64,000 nucleotides of DNA from Hymenobacter sp. YIM 151500-1 (GTDB lineage: Bacteria; Bacteroidota; Bacteroidia; Cytophagales; Hymenobacteraceae). The position numbers were made by a program, and so were the translations under genes. Each line of letters opens with the position of its first letter. Position 1 is the stretch's first letter. The stretch is from NCBI RefSeq assembly GCF_025979885.1, contig NZ_CP110139.1, positions 4,484,001-4,548,000 of the forward strand, read 5' to 3'. The notes beneath the pieces were generated by a model. It saw only the letters and a program-made list of their open reading frames with translations. It was not told the origin of the DNA and made no database searches. Of this stretch, positions 1 to 8,064 are shown in pieces.

Positions 1-1
1 C

Positions 2-307
2 AGCGGCTTCCGTACCGACTGGGCCGGGCGCTCGGCCAGCTACGTCGACACGCAGATTGAGGACTACCGCGCTACCGTGGGCGAAAACCTGCGCGGCATT
101 CAGGGCTACAGCGGCAAGCAGCCCGGCGACCCGCAGCGCGCCGCCCGCATCATGTTTGACGTGGTGCGCCAGGAAAATCCGCCCCTGCACCTGCCCCTGG
201 GCAAAGCCGCCGTGAAAGGCGCCCGTGAGAAGTTCACCGCCCTGCTCGACGAGCTGGCCCGCGCGGCCGACCTGGGCGACTCGGCCGACTTTCCGGCCGG
301 CGAGTAG
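2..307 (+). CDS. Short-chain dehydrogenase/reductase, C-terminal part only
   Basis: The reading frame is open from the first bases of the window to a TAG stop, so only the last ~100 residues are present. They resemble the C-terminal end of classical SDR oxidoreductases: a PGFxRTDW/SGFRTDW-like segment, a GxQPGDPxRAAR stretch, and a final helix that usually follows PPLHLPLG. The NAD(P)-binding motif and the YxxxK catalytic site lie outside the window, so substrate and cofactor cannot be judged. It converges on the next gene and shares a terminator with it. The SDR call comes from this tail pattern alone. Confidence 0.75.
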   Translation, partial: SGFRTDWAGRSASYVDTQIEDYRATVGENLRGIQGYSGKQPGDPQRAARIMFDVVRQENPPLHLPLGKAAVKGAREKFTALLDELARAADLGDSADFPAGE

Positions 308-324
308 CCTGTCCAAAACCCATA

Positions 325-361
325 AAAAGAGCCCCGCAGCGCGCAGCTGCGGGGCTCTTTT
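325..361. terminator. Bidirectional intrinsic terminator
   Basis: A 12-bp GC-rich stem (GAGCCCCGCAGC with its complement) has a short loop. An A-run lies on one side and a T-run on the other, so it can end transcription of both convergent neighbours. Confidence 0.85.
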
Positions 362-389
362 ATGCGTATGCCGGACGCAAACGAGCCAG

Positions 390-1076
390 CTAGAACCGGG
401 CCCCGATGCCCAGCTGAAGCTCCCGGATGCGGTACTCCGCCTCGTAGGTGTAAGGGCCGTTCAGCAGGCCCTCGAAGCGCGACGCCCCCGGAATAAGCAC
501 GTTGTAAGGCGTGTCGGAAGCAGTAACGGAAAGCAGCAGCCGGTCGGTGGTGAAGTAAATGCCCGGCTGCAAATAGGTATAGCTGTACCCGTCGCGGCTA
601 AGATTAATCATTTGGCCTACCGCTACGCCGGGCATCAACTGGCCCGATTGCCCTAGCTTAACCCGGTAATACAGGCCCCAGTCGACGCGGGCGCGAGTCA
701 GCAGGCGGCTGATGTGCTCATTATCGTAGGCCGTAATGGTGCTGTTAATCACTCGTTGGGTGTAGCCAGTTCTGTAATTCAGATGCTGCATGTCTAGCCC
801 TGCCGTGCCCGAGAGCAGCACGCGTTCCGACAAGGGCGTAAAGGTCTTCACCTGTAGGTAACCCGAAAATGTGTCGCGCACCTTCACTTTCCGTTCGTCG
901 GCCGAAAAAAGAGAGGGATTACCCTGCGGGCTGTAGGAACTGCTGGAGGCCTGGGTGCGAAACTGGCTGATTTTGGGGCCGGCCTCAAAGTAGAACTGCC
1001 ATTTGGAGGCTTCCTGGGCAGATGCGGAAGTGGCGGCCAGGCAGCCTAGTGCCAGTACGGTAAGCGTCTTTTGCAT
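390..1076 (-). CDS. Secreted, probable small outer-membrane beta-barrel protein
   Basis: The start is placed at the ATG giving a typical signal peptide (MQKTLTVLALGCLAATSASA, cleavage near AQE). A longer in-frame extension upstream has no such signal. The mature ~210 residues alternate aromatic/hydrophobic and polar residues in short strands and end in GIGARF, with a terminal Phe as in many Bacteroidota barrel proteins. No enzymatic motif is visible. It is likely an outer-membrane or periplasmic barrel of unknown role; the exact family was not recognised. It stands alone, convergent with the SDR gene and divergent from the FRG gene. Confidence 0.6.
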   Translation of the reverse strand: MQKTLTVLALGCLAATSASAQEASKWQFYFEAGPKISQFRTQASSSSYSPQGNPSLFSADERKVKVRDTFSGYLQVKTFTPLSERVLLSGTAGLDMQHLNYRTGYTQRVINSTITAYDNEHISRLLTRARVDWGLYYRVKLGQSGQLMPGVAVGQMINLSRDGYSYTYLQPGIYFTTDRLLLSVTASDTPYNVLIPGASRFEGLLNGPYTYEAEYRIRELQLGIGARF

Positions 1077-1229
1077 AGTAGAAGCAGAGGAAAGTGAATG
1101 AGCGGCGATAAGCCAAAGATTGCGCTTGCTAGTTGTATAAGAGCAGACCTGCTGTACAAAACTCGAAAAAAGTTTGCTTAAAGTCATACTCCTGTCTGGT
1201 TGGGAGACGCCTGCTATTTGCCATAACTT

Positions 1230-2099
1230 TTGGCCGAAAACGCCTCGTGTCTTGACCGCCAGCTCTGTAGGCTGCCCCTAATCCCCGCTTCCGTGCCTCT
1301 TCCTACCAACGACCTCGTAATTTCTTCCTGGGCTGAGCTTCAGGAAGCCTTGTTTCGCGACACGTGGGACGCGCATATTGGGCGGTTTCGCTCGCCGTTT
1401 GTGTACCGGGGCCTGCGCTCCAAAGACTGGTCGCTGACCACCAGCCTCCAGCGCCTGGGCGGCGAGTACCACACCCTGGAAAACCACCTGCTGCGCAACT
1501 TCCGCAAGTACGGCCGCGACTTTTCGCAGCCGGGCACGTCGGTGTGGAACTGGCTGGCCCTGGCCCAGCACCACGGCCTGCCCACCCGCCTGCTCGACTG
1601 GACCTACTCGCCCTACGTGGCCCTGCACTTCGCCACCGACGACCTCGACGCCTACGACCAGGACGGCGTTATCTGGGCCATTGACTATGTAAAAGCCGCC
1701 GAATCGTTGCCGCCGCGCCTGCGCGACGCCCTGCGCCGGGAGGGCTCCAACGTGTTTACCCCGGAGCTGCTGGAGCCGCTGTGCCCCACCCTGCGCGACC
1801 TGGAAGACCTGCAAGACCAAGCGTTTCTGCTGTTTCTGGAGCCGCCTTCCCTGGATGCCCGCATCGTGCATCAGTATGCCCTGTTTTCCTTGATGAATAC
1901 GGCCCAGGCTCATCTGCATTCCTGGCTGCAAGCCCACCCCGAGCTGTTCTTCCGCATCGTCCTGCCGGCCGGCCTGAAGTGGGAGGTGCGCGACAAGCTC
2001 GATCAGGCCAATATCACCGAACGGGTACTGTTTCCCGGCCTCGGCGGCCTCAGCCGCTGGCTGCACCGCCACTACACGCCCACTAATCTAAATGAGTGA
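1230..2099 (+). CDS. FRG-domain protein
   Basis: Residues ~30-180 match the FRG domain pattern: SWAELQEAL, then FVYRGLRSKDWSLTTSLQR, then LAQHHGLPTRLLDWTYSP and YVALHFA. FRG proteins are widespread, often in accessory or defence-related settings, but their biochemistry is unclear. The start is uncertain. An in-frame TAA lies just upstream of the TTG at 1230, so translation begins there or later; a GTG at 1293 is an alternative closer to the domain. No ATG is available before the domain. A promoter-like TAACTTTTG sits at 1224-1232, which would favour the later start. No obvious partner gene is adjacent. Confidence 0.8.
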   Translation: MAENASCLDRQLCRLPLIPASVPLPTNDLVISSWAELQEALFRDTWDAHIGRFRSPFVYRGLRSKDWSLTTSLQRLGGEYHTLENHLLRNFRKYGRDFSQPGTSVWNWLALAQHHGLPTRLLDWTYSPYVALHFATDDLDAYDQDGVIWAIDYVKAAESLPPRLRDALRREGSNVFTPELLEPLCPTLRDLEDLQDQAFLLFLEPPSLDARIVHQYALFSLMNTAQAHLHSWLQAHPELFFRIVLPAGLKWEVRDKLDQANITERVLFPGLGGLSRWLHRHYTPTNLNE

Positions 2100-2133
2100 C
2101 TGAGTAGATGAGTGAATGAGTGAAGAGAAGAAC

Positions 2134-2266
2134 AGACCGTCATGCTGAGCGCAGCCGAAGGCGAAGTAGAAGCATCTCTACCGTTGGCTAATCTTAATCG
2201 TGAGGACGAAGCAACCATCCGCAACAAAGCGGGAGAGATGCTTCGGCAAGCTCAGCATGACGGTCT
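2134..2266. repeat. Dispersed inverted repeat, CATGCTGAGC family, copy 1
   Basis: Arms of 17 bp (AGACCGTCATGCTGAGC and its exact complement at 2250-2266) enclose a weaker pair, GAAGCATCTCTACC and GAGAGATGCTTC. Degenerate GAGTGA repeats lie to the left and TTCAC-type repeats to the right (2100-2130, 2267-2315). The same core recurs near 6580, 14984, 25553 and, in variant form, 60372. The element fills the gap between the FRG gene and hrpB, which are convergent. Confidence 0.85.
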
Positions 2267-2315
2267 ATTTTCATTCATTTTTCACATTTCTCACATTCCG
2301 CCACATTCCCCACAT

Positions 2316-4853
2316 TCAAAGCCCATTTTGCTTCTTCGTGCCGCGGATGGGCTGGGCTTCCAAAGGGTTTTCGGGCCAGTGGTGCTTGGGGTAGCGGCCG
2401 CGCAGGTCTTTGCGCACGGCGAAGTAGCTGCTGGTCCAGAAGCTACGCAGGTCGCGCGTGACCTGGGCCGGCCGGTAGCCCGGCGACAACAGGTGCAGGG
2501 TGAGCGGCACCCGGCCGCCGGCCACGGTGGGCGTATCGAGCAGGCCGAACACCTCTTGCAGGCGCACGGCCAGCACGGGCGCGGCCGGGTCCTGGTAGTC
2601 GAGGCGGATGCGGGAGCCGGTGGGCACTTCGAGGTGGGAAGGTGCTAGTCGGTCCAGCTCCTGACGCTGGGCCCAGCCGCCGGGCAGCAGCCCCAGCAGC
2701 GCCTCGCCCAGGTCCACCCGCCCCAGTTCCGTCCACGACCGGACGCCGCCCAGGTGCGGCGCCAGCCACTCCGGCAGCGCCGCCAGCAAGGCCTCATCCG
2801 ACACGTCGGGCCAAGTGTCAGCTTCAGGAAAAGTGTAGTGCAGAAACGCCAGCCGCTGCCGCAGCTGCGTGGCGGCCTCGCTCCAGGGCAGCCGCCCGAT
2901 GCCTGCCGCCCGGATGGCGTCGAGCAAGGCGGCCGTTACGGCGTCGGCGTCGGGGGAGGGGAGGGCCGTGTCGGCCAGCAACAGGGCACCCAGGCGGCGC
3001 AGGCGCCGGGCCGTGACGCGGCCGGCGGCTTCGTCCCAACGCACCTCGTCGCGGCCCTCGATTTGCCCGGCAAAATGCTCTTCCAGCTCTGCCCGGCTCA
3101 GGGGCGCGGCCAGGCCGGCACGGGGCTGGGCGGCTAGGCCGTCGAGTGCCGCCACGGCGAAAAACATGTCCTGTTGGCTGAAAAACTCGGCCGGCAGCGT
3201 GGCCCGCTGCCCACTCACCAGGCGCACCCGCTCGGGCGTTTCGCGCTGGGCCAGGCGGTCGGGGTAGGCCAGGGCCGCCAGCAGGCCGGCCACGTCGGGC
3301 TCGAGGGTGCCGCCCGCCACGCCGGCCCGACTGCGCAGCACGGCGGCGGCTTCGCGCACCCGCCGCACCCCGGCCGCATCGGGCACGAGGCCGGGCAGCG
3401 GGGCACGGCCCGAGGCCAGGGCTTCGAGGCGCAGGCGCAGGTCGGGCGGACCGAAGGAGCCGTCGGCGGGGCGCAGAATGTCGCGCTCCGTGAGCAGGGC
3501 CGCCAGGGCGCAGGCCGTAGCGCCCTGCCCGATTTCGCGGCCCCGCACCACCAGGTGCGCCAGGCGCGGAGCCAGGCCCAAGCCGGCCAGGGCGCGGCCG
3601 TGGGCGGTGGGCTGGCCAGTGGGCGTAAGGGCCTCGAGGCGTACCAGCAGGTCGCGGGCCTGAGCCAGGGCGGGGGCGGGCGGGGCATCGAGCCAGCGCA
3701 AAGAATTGGCGTCCTGGGTGCCCCACAAAGCCAGCTCCAGGGCCAGCGGGCTGAGGTCGGCGGTAAGAATTTCGGGGGCCAAGTGAGCGGGCAGGTCGTG
3801 GTGCTCGGCTTCGGTCCAGAGGCGGTAGCAGACGCCCGGCCCCAGGCGGCCGGCCCGGCCCCGGCGCTGGTCGGCGGCGGCCTGGCTTACGGGCTCGGTG
3901 CCCAGGGTAGTGAGGCCGGTGCGCGGCTCGAACCGCGGCACCCGCGCGTAGCCCCCATCCACCACCATGCGCACCCCTTCAATGGTAAGACTGGTTTCGG
4001 CAATGCTGGTAGCCAGCACCACCTTGCGGCGGCCGGTCGGGGCCGGGCGCAGGGCCGCATCCTGCTGCTCGGCGGGCAGCTCCCCGTGCAGCACGTGTAC
4101 GTCGATGGTATCGGGCAAGGTAGACAACCGCTCGGCCACGCGGCGCTGGTCGGCCAGGCCGGGCAGAAACACCAGCACGTCGCCGGCGGGGTGCTGGGCC
4201 AGGGCTTCGCGGATGATGACGGGCGTGAGGTCCTGGAGCTTTTCGTGGGGCCGGCGCGAAGCCGCGGCGGCCCGTTGGGGGCTGAGGTAGTGCGTCTCCA
4301 CCGGAAACATACGGCCCTGGCTGCGCACCACCGGCGCCCCTAGCCAAGCGCCCAGCCGGTCGGCGTCCAGCGTAGCCGACATGACGAGCAGGCGCAAATC
4401 GGGCCGCAGCACGTTTTGCGCGTCCAGGGCCAGGGCCAGGCCGAGGTCGGCTTGCAGGCTCCGCTCGTGAAACTCGTCGAACAGCACCGCCGCCACGCCT
4501 TCCAGGGCCGGGTCGTCCTGAAGCTGCCGGGTCAGAATCACCTCGGTCACCACCTCAATTCGCGTCTTGGCCGACACCTTGCTTTCCAGGCGCATCCGGT
4601 ACCCGACGGTCTGGCCCACCGGCTCGCCGAGCAGCTGGGCCATGCGGGTAGCCGCCGCCCTTGCCGCCAGCCGCCGCGGCTCCAGCACCAGGATGCGGCC
4701 GTCCTGCCGCCAGGGCGCTTCGAGCAGGGCCAGCGGCACCACCGTGGTTTTGCCGGCGCCGGGCGGGGCCTCCAGCACGGCGGTGCTGTGGGTTACCAGC
4801 GTAGCCAGCAGCTGCGGCAGGGCTTCCTGGATGGGGAGGTTGGGAAGGAGCAT
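2316..4853 (-). CDS. hrpB: ATP-dependent helicase HrpB
   Basis: This 845-residue DEAH-like helicase is the usual length for HrpB. Motif I is APPGAGKTT (~34), motif II DEFHERS (~129), motif III SATLDADRLG, and motif VI QRRGRAGRLGPG (~340), all in the right order. The long C-terminal half carries the HrpB-type helicase-associated and C-terminal domains and ends near a basic KKQNGL tail. HrpB is a cytosolic RNA-helicase-like protein of poorly defined role. The ATG start is followed at once by the N-terminal helix preceding motif I. The flanks are repeat elements, so it is probably monocistronic. Confidence 0.95.
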   Translation of the reverse strand: MLLPNLPIQEALPQLLATLVTHSTAVLEAPPGAGKTTVVPLALLEAPWRQDGRILVLEPRRLAARAAATRMAQLLGEPVGQTVGYRMRLESKVSAKTRIEVVTEVILTRQLQDDPALEGVAAVLFDEFHERSLQADLGLALALDAQNVLRPDLRLLVMSATLDADRLGAWLGAPVVRSQGRMFPVETHYLSPQRAAAASRRPHEKLQDLTPVIIREALAQHPAGDVLVFLPGLADQRRVAERLSTLPDTIDVHVLHGELPAEQQDAALRPAPTGRRKVVLATSIAETSLTIEGVRMVVDGGYARVPRFEPRTGLTTLGTEPVSQAAADQRRGRAGRLGPGVCYRLWTEAEHHDLPAHLAPEILTADLSPLALELALWGTQDANSLRWLDAPPAPALAQARDLLVRLEALTPTGQPTAHGRALAGLGLAPRLAHLVVRGREIGQGATACALAALLTERDILRPADGSFGPPDLRLRLEALASGRAPLPGLVPDAAGVRRVREAAAVLRSRAGVAGGTLEPDVAGLLAALAYPDRLAQRETPERVRLVSGQRATLPAEFFSQQDMFFAVAALDGLAAQPRAGLAAPLSRAELEEHFAGQIEGRDEVRWDEAAGRVTARRLRRLGALLLADTALPSPDADAVTAALLDAIRAAGIGRLPWSEAATQLRQRLAFLHYTFPEADTWPDVSDEALLAALPEWLAPHLGGVRSWTELGRVDLGEALLGLLPGGWAQRQELDRLAPSHLEVPTGSRIRLDYQDPAAPVLAVRLQEVFGLLDTPTVAGGRVPLTLHLLSPGYRPAQVTRDLRSFWTSSYFAVRKDLRGRYPKHHWPENPLEAQPIRGTKKQNGL

Positions 4854-4869
4854 TTCTTGTGGAGTTGAG

Positions 4870-4964
4870 TTTCTCGCAGAGGTGCGCCGAGGGATGCGCA
4901 GAGGTAAAAGGAGGTCGTTTCTCTGCTACCCTCTGCGCATCCCTCGGCGCACCTCTGCGAGAAA
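4870..4964. repeat. Perfect 35-bp inverted repeat
   Basis: Positions 4870-4904 and 4930-4964 are exact reverse complements, with a 25-bp loop. The unit has internally repeated CGCAGAGG-like blocks. It lies between the hrpB start and the rhodanese stop and ends five bases short of the latter. It could act as a terminator for neither or both; no T-run is present except an A-run after the right arm, which is suitable for minus-strand termination only in reverse. Confidence 0.9.
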
Positions 4965-4969
4965 AAAAT

Positions 4970-5293
4970 CTAATACACCGCCACCGACGGATCCACGCGC
5001 AGGCTCCAGGCGTGGATGCCGCCGCGAAGGTTCAGCAGGTTCTCCAGCCCTAGCCGGTGCTGCAAATACCCTAGGGCCTGCATGGAGCGCACCCCGTGGT
5101 GGCAGATGAGCACCGCGGGCCGGTCGGGGTCGATTTCCTCGGCGCGGCCGGGCAAATCGCCCAACGGAATCAGCTGGCTACCCTCGATGCGGCAGTAGTC
5201 AAACTCCTCGGGCTGGCGCACGTCAATGAGCTGAAGGTCGTCGCCGCGCTGCAAGCGGGCGTGCAGTTCTTCGGGGGTGAGTTCGGGGAGCAT
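4970..5293 (-). CDS. Single-domain rhodanese-like protein
   Basis: This 107-residue protein fits a single rhodanese module: LIDVRQPEEFDYCRIEG, then the six-residue active-site loop CHHGVRS with catalytic Cys (~68), then LRGGIHAW near the end. Such proteins transfer sulfane sulfur or act as sulfur carriers in the cytosol. There is no signal peptide. It is transcribed toward hrpB but separated from it by the 35-bp inverted repeat, so co-transcription is doubtful. The physiological acceptor cannot be told from the context. Confidence 0.9.
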   Translation of the reverse strand: MLPELTPEELHARLQRGDDLQLIDVRQPEEFDYCRIEGSQLIPLGDLPGRAEEIDPDRPAVLICHHGVRSMQALGYLQHRLGLENLLNLRGGIHAWSLRVDPSVAVY

Positions 5294-5344
5294 GGGCTGA
5301 GGCGGATGAAGCTAGAAGAAGCCGCAAAAATAACCGGGGCTTGC

Positions 5345-5352
5345 TACCTTCG
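5345..5352 (+). promoter_or_regulatory. Bacteroidota -7 promoter element (TACCTTCG) of pnuC
   Basis: It matches TAnnTTTG at seven of eight positions and lies 29 bases before the pnuC ATG. No clear Shine-Dalgarno sequence follows. Confidence 0.55.
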
Positions 5353-5381
5353 GCGCGGCTTCAACGGCCTGTGTTTACTTC

Positions 5382-6011
5382 ATGACGTTTCCTGACCTCT
5401 GGACGGCCATCCGGGCCACTGACCCCGTAGAAGCCGCCGGCGTGCTGACGGGCATAGCCTGCGTGTGGCTGGCGGCCCGCAACTCCGTCTGGAACTTCCC
5501 GGTGGCTTTGGTCAGCTGCGGGCTTTACGTATTCATCTTCGGGCGGGCCCGCCTGTATTCCGACGTGGGCTTGCAGTTCGTTTTCATCGGCCTGAGCCTG
5601 TACGGCTGGTACCAGTGGCTGCACGGCGGCGCTCAGCGGCCGGAGCTGCCCGTGTCGCGCACCGGGCGGCGGGAGTGGTTGGGGCTGGGAGTCTTGGGCG
5701 CGGTGTACGCCCTGGGAGCCGGTTTCCTGTTTCAAACTTACACCGATGCCGCCCTGCCGTACTGGGACACCACCACTACGGCCGTCAGCATCGTGGCGCA
5801 GGTGCTGCTGGCCCGCAAGAAGCTGGAAAACTGGCTGCTGTGGCTGGCCGTGGATGTGGCCTACGTGGGCATGTACTGGCACCGGGAGCTGTACCTGACC
5901 AGTGGCCTGTACGCCGTGTACCTGGGGCTGGCGGCCTACGGCTACTACGAGTGGCGCCAGCTGCTGCGCCGGCAGCAGGAGCAGACCATCAATCATCCGC
6001 AGGCTGCCTGA
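5382..6011 (+). CDS. pnuC: PnuC-family vitamin precursor transporter
   Basis: This 209-residue polytopic membrane protein has about seven hydrophobic segments and the PnuC signature residues: WLAARNSVWNFPVALVSC, RLYSDVGLQFVFIGLSLYGW, and DVAYVGMYWHRELYLTSGLY. PnuC proteins facilitate diffusion of nicotinamide riboside across the inner membrane; phosphorylation inside traps the substrate. The next gene is a NadR-like kinase whose ATG overlaps this stop (TGATG), which fits exactly that role. In Bacteroidota some PnuC paralogues (PnuT) carry thiamine and sit in TPP-riboswitch operons. A TPP-controlled receptor lies 3 kb downstream, so the substrate is not certain. Confidence 0.9.
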   Translation: MTFPDLWTAIRATDPVEAAGVLTGIACVWLAARNSVWNFPVALVSCGLYVFIFGRARLYSDVGLQFVFIGLSLYGWYQWLHGGAQRPELPVSRTGRREWLGLGVLGAVYALGAGFLFQTYTDAALPYWDTTTTAVSIVAQVLLARKKLENWLLWLAVDVAYVGMYWHRELYLTSGLYAVYLGLAAYGYYEWRQLLRRQQEQTINHPQAA

Positions 6012-6538
6012 TGCTGCGCGTAGCCCTCACCGGCCCCGAATCCACGGGCAAGTCCACGCTGAGCCGCCGGCTGGCCGCGCACTACCGCACCGCCTGGGCC
6101 CCGGAGTATGCCCGCCAGTACCTGGAGGAGCGCGGCCCCCGCTACACCCTGCCCGACCTGGAGGAAATTGCCCGCGGCCAGCTCCGCCACGAAGCCGCCG
6201 CCGAGCAGGAAGCCCGCCACCGGGGCCGGCCGGTCGTCTTTTTCGATACCGATTTGCTGGTGATACAAATCTGGGCCGAGCACGCTTTCGGAGAGTGTCC
6301 CGCCTGGATTGCCCGGCACGTGCAGGAGCACCGCTACGACCTGACCCTGCTGCTGCACGTAGATGTGCCCTGGGAGCCCGACCCTCTGCGCGAACATCCC
6401 CACCAGCGCGACTACTTCTTCCGCCTCTACCAGCAGCGCCTGCACGAGTTGGGCGGCCCCGTGGCCGAAATCAGCGGCCCACCCGCCCAGCGCCTGGCCC
6501 AGGCCGTGGCAGCGGTGGAAGGGGTGATGGGATGGTGA
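6011..6538 (+). CDS. NadR-like P-loop nucleoside kinase
   Basis: The 175-residue protein starts at an ATG overlapping the pnuC stop, so the two are translationally coupled. It has Walker A GPESTGKST (~8-16), the WAPEYARQYLE segment typical of the NadR kinase domain, FFDTDLLVIQIW around the Walker B region, and a lid-like HPHQRDYFF. It matches the ribosylnicotinamide-kinase domain of NadR (AAA_28 type) without the adenylyltransferase and repressor domains. It probably phosphorylates the vitamin imported by PnuC. Nicotinamide riboside is the best guess; thiamine-related substrates cannot be excluded. Confidence 0.85.
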   Translation: MLRVALTGPESTGKSTLSRRLAAHYRTAWAPEYARQYLEERGPRYTLPDLEEIARGQLRHEAAAEQEARHRGRPVVFFDTDLLVIQIWAEHAFGECPAWIARHVQEHRYDLTLLLHVDVPWEPDPLREHPHQRDYFFRLYQQRLHELGGPVAEISGPPAQRLAQAVAAVEGVMGW

Positions 6539-6721
6539 GGTGACAGGTGACAAGTGACACGTAACAGGTAGCACGTTGGTCATGCTGAGCTTGTCGAAGC
6601 ATCTCTACCGAGGGTAACTCTCATCATGTGCAGACGAAGCAGGAGAGATGCTTCGACAAGCTCAGCATGACGGGCTACTTGTCCTCTGTCACTTGTTACC
6701 TGTCACCTGTTACCTCATCAC
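6535..6721. repeat. Composite palindrome, CATGCTGAGC family, copy 2
   Basis: The core arms 6580-6606 and 6644-6670 are perfect 27-bp complements. They are wrapped by outer arms built of degenerate GGTGACA / TGTCACC repeats (6535-6570 and 6676-6721), complementary overall but of different length. The element fills the whole gap between the pnuC-kinase pair and the next gene and starts at the TGA of the kinase. Confidence 0.85.
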
Positions 6722-6741
6722 TTTCTCTCCTAAATCCACCC

Positions 6742-7620
6742 ATGACCTACACCTTAGAAAACGAAGAATGCCGCGTGGCGGTGAATTCTCATGGCGCCGA
6801 GCTGAGCAGCTTCATTCGCAAAGACCTGGATGGCGGCCTGGAGTACATCTGGTCGGCCGACCCGGCCGTGTGGGCCCGCCACGCCCCGGTGCTGTTCCCC
6901 ATCGTGGGGCGCCTGCCCCAGGACCAGTACACGCATCAGGGCCAGACGTACAGCCTCGGTCAGCACGGCTTTGCCCGCGACCGGGAGTTTCAGTTGGTGC
7001 GCCAAACGGCTGCCGAGCTGGTGCTGGAGCTGCGCGACGACGAGCTGACGCGGGCCGTATTTCCGTTCGGGTTTCGGCTGCTGATCAGCTACCGCCTAGC
7101 CGGCCATCAGCTCACCATCGGCTGGGAAGTGCAAAACACTGGCGCCGAGGAGCTACTGTTCAGCATCGGCGCCCACCCGGCTTTCCGCTGCCCCCTGCTG
7201 CCGGGCGAAACGTTCGAGGACTACCTGTTCGAGTTCGACCACCCTGTATCCCTAGAGCGCCACCTGCTGGAAGGCGGACTGCTAACGGGCCGCACCGAGC
7301 CGGTGCTGCGTGAGCAAACCGCGCTGCCGCTCACGTATGAGCTGTTTGCGCAGGATGCGCTGGTATTTAAGCACTTCGACTTCACGCACATTACCCTGCG
7401 CAGCCGCCGCTCGGGCCGGTCGGTGCGGGTGCGCTTCGATGGGTTTCCCTACCTGGGCCTCTGGACCAAGGGTTCTGGGGCGCCGTTTGTGTGCATCGAG
7501 CCCTGGCACGGCATTGCCAGCGCCGTGAGCGGCTCCGGCGAGCTGGCCGACAAAGAAGGTATTCTCACGCTAAGGCCATCTGGCCAGTTTATTTCTTCGT
7601 ATAGCGTCACCGTTGCTTAA
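6742..7620 (+). CDS. Aldose 1-epimerase family protein (LacX-like)
   Basis: The 292-residue protein has the LacX-like mutarotase pattern: AELSSFIRKD, EYIWSADPAVWARHAPVLFP, IVGRLPQDQY, QHGFARDREF, the conserved SIGAHPAFRCP histidine, and the final CIEPWHGIA. It would interconvert alpha and beta anomers of a hexose. The start is the ATG just after the palindrome. An in-frame ATG at 6628 lies inside the repeat and is rejected because the family begins at MTYTLENEECRV. It is cytosolic, with no signal peptide. Confidence 0.9.
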   Translation: MTYTLENEECRVAVNSHGAELSSFIRKDLDGGLEYIWSADPAVWARHAPVLFPIVGRLPQDQYTHQGQTYSLGQHGFARDREFQLVRQTAAELVLELRDDELTRAVFPFGFRLLISYRLAGHQLTIGWEVQNTGAEELLFSIGAHPAFRCPLLPGETFEDYLFEFDHPVSLERHLLEGGLLTGRTEPVLREQTALPLTYELFAQDALVFKHFDFTHITLRSRRSGRSVRVRFDGFPYLGLWTKGSGAPFVCIEPWHGIASAVSGSGELADKEGILTLRPSGQFISSYSVTVA

Positions 7621-7625
7621 TTTTG
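7618..7625 (+). promoter_or_regulatory. Promoter -7 element (TAATTTTG) overlapping a stop codon
   Basis: This is a perfect TAnnTTTG match whose first bases are the TAA stop of the epimerase gene. Only seven bases separate it from the ATG of the GNAT gene, which implies a leaderless or nearly leaderless mRNA. Confidence 0.7.
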
Positions 7626-7632
7626 CGGTCCG

Positions 7633-8064
7633 ATGACCTCCTCTACTACCTCGCCCATCCTGATCCGCCCCATCAGCGCCGCCGACACCTACCCGCTCCG
7701 CCACCAAGTGCTGTGGCCGCAGGAGTCGATTGAGTACGTCCGGCTGAATTCCGACGAGCAAGGCTACCACTTCGGGGCCTTCCGCAACGCCAAGCTGGTG
7801 TCGGTAATTTCCCTGTTTATTGACGGCAACGTGGCCCGCTTCCGCAAGTTTGCCACCCGCCCCGACTGCCAGGGCCAGGGCATCGGCTCCCAACTGTTCC
7901 GGCACGTGCTGGCCTTTGCCCGCGAAAAAGGCGTCCGGCGCATCTGGTGCGACGCCCGCGCCGTGAATGAAGCCTTCTACCGCGCCTTCGGCCTGGAGCC
8001 CGAAGGCAACCGCTTCTACCGCGGCACCATCCCCTACATCCGCATGGCGCGGGAGTTGGTGTAG
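7633..8064 (+). CDS. GNAT-family N-acetyltransferase
   Basis: This 143-residue single GNAT domain has an N-terminal ILIRPISAADTYPLRHQVLW segment. The acetyl-CoA pyrophosphate-binding motif A, RPDCQGQGIGSQL, is at ~79-91, followed by AFYRAFGLEPEG. It is a cytosolic acyltransferase; the acceptor is unknown. The reading frame ends Val-TAG (GTGTAG), and these six bases are the first bases of the large palindrome that follows, so the repeat supplies the stop codon. Confidence 0.88.
   Translation: MTSSTTSPILIRPISAADTYPLRHQVLWPQESIEYVRLNSDEQGYHFGAFRNAKLVSVISLFIDGNVARFRKFATRPDCQGQGIGSQLFRHVLAFAREKGVRRIWCDARAVNEAFYRAFGLEPEGNRFYRGTIPYIRMARELV

Noticed and set aside
1230..2099. FRG-domain gene as part of a defence island
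   Set aside because: No restriction, retron, CBASS or other defence gene is adjacent. The FRG protein stands alone.
6628..6741. Earlier ATG for the aldose-epimerase-like protein
   Set aside because: It lies in the right arm of the palindrome and adds residues absent from the family.
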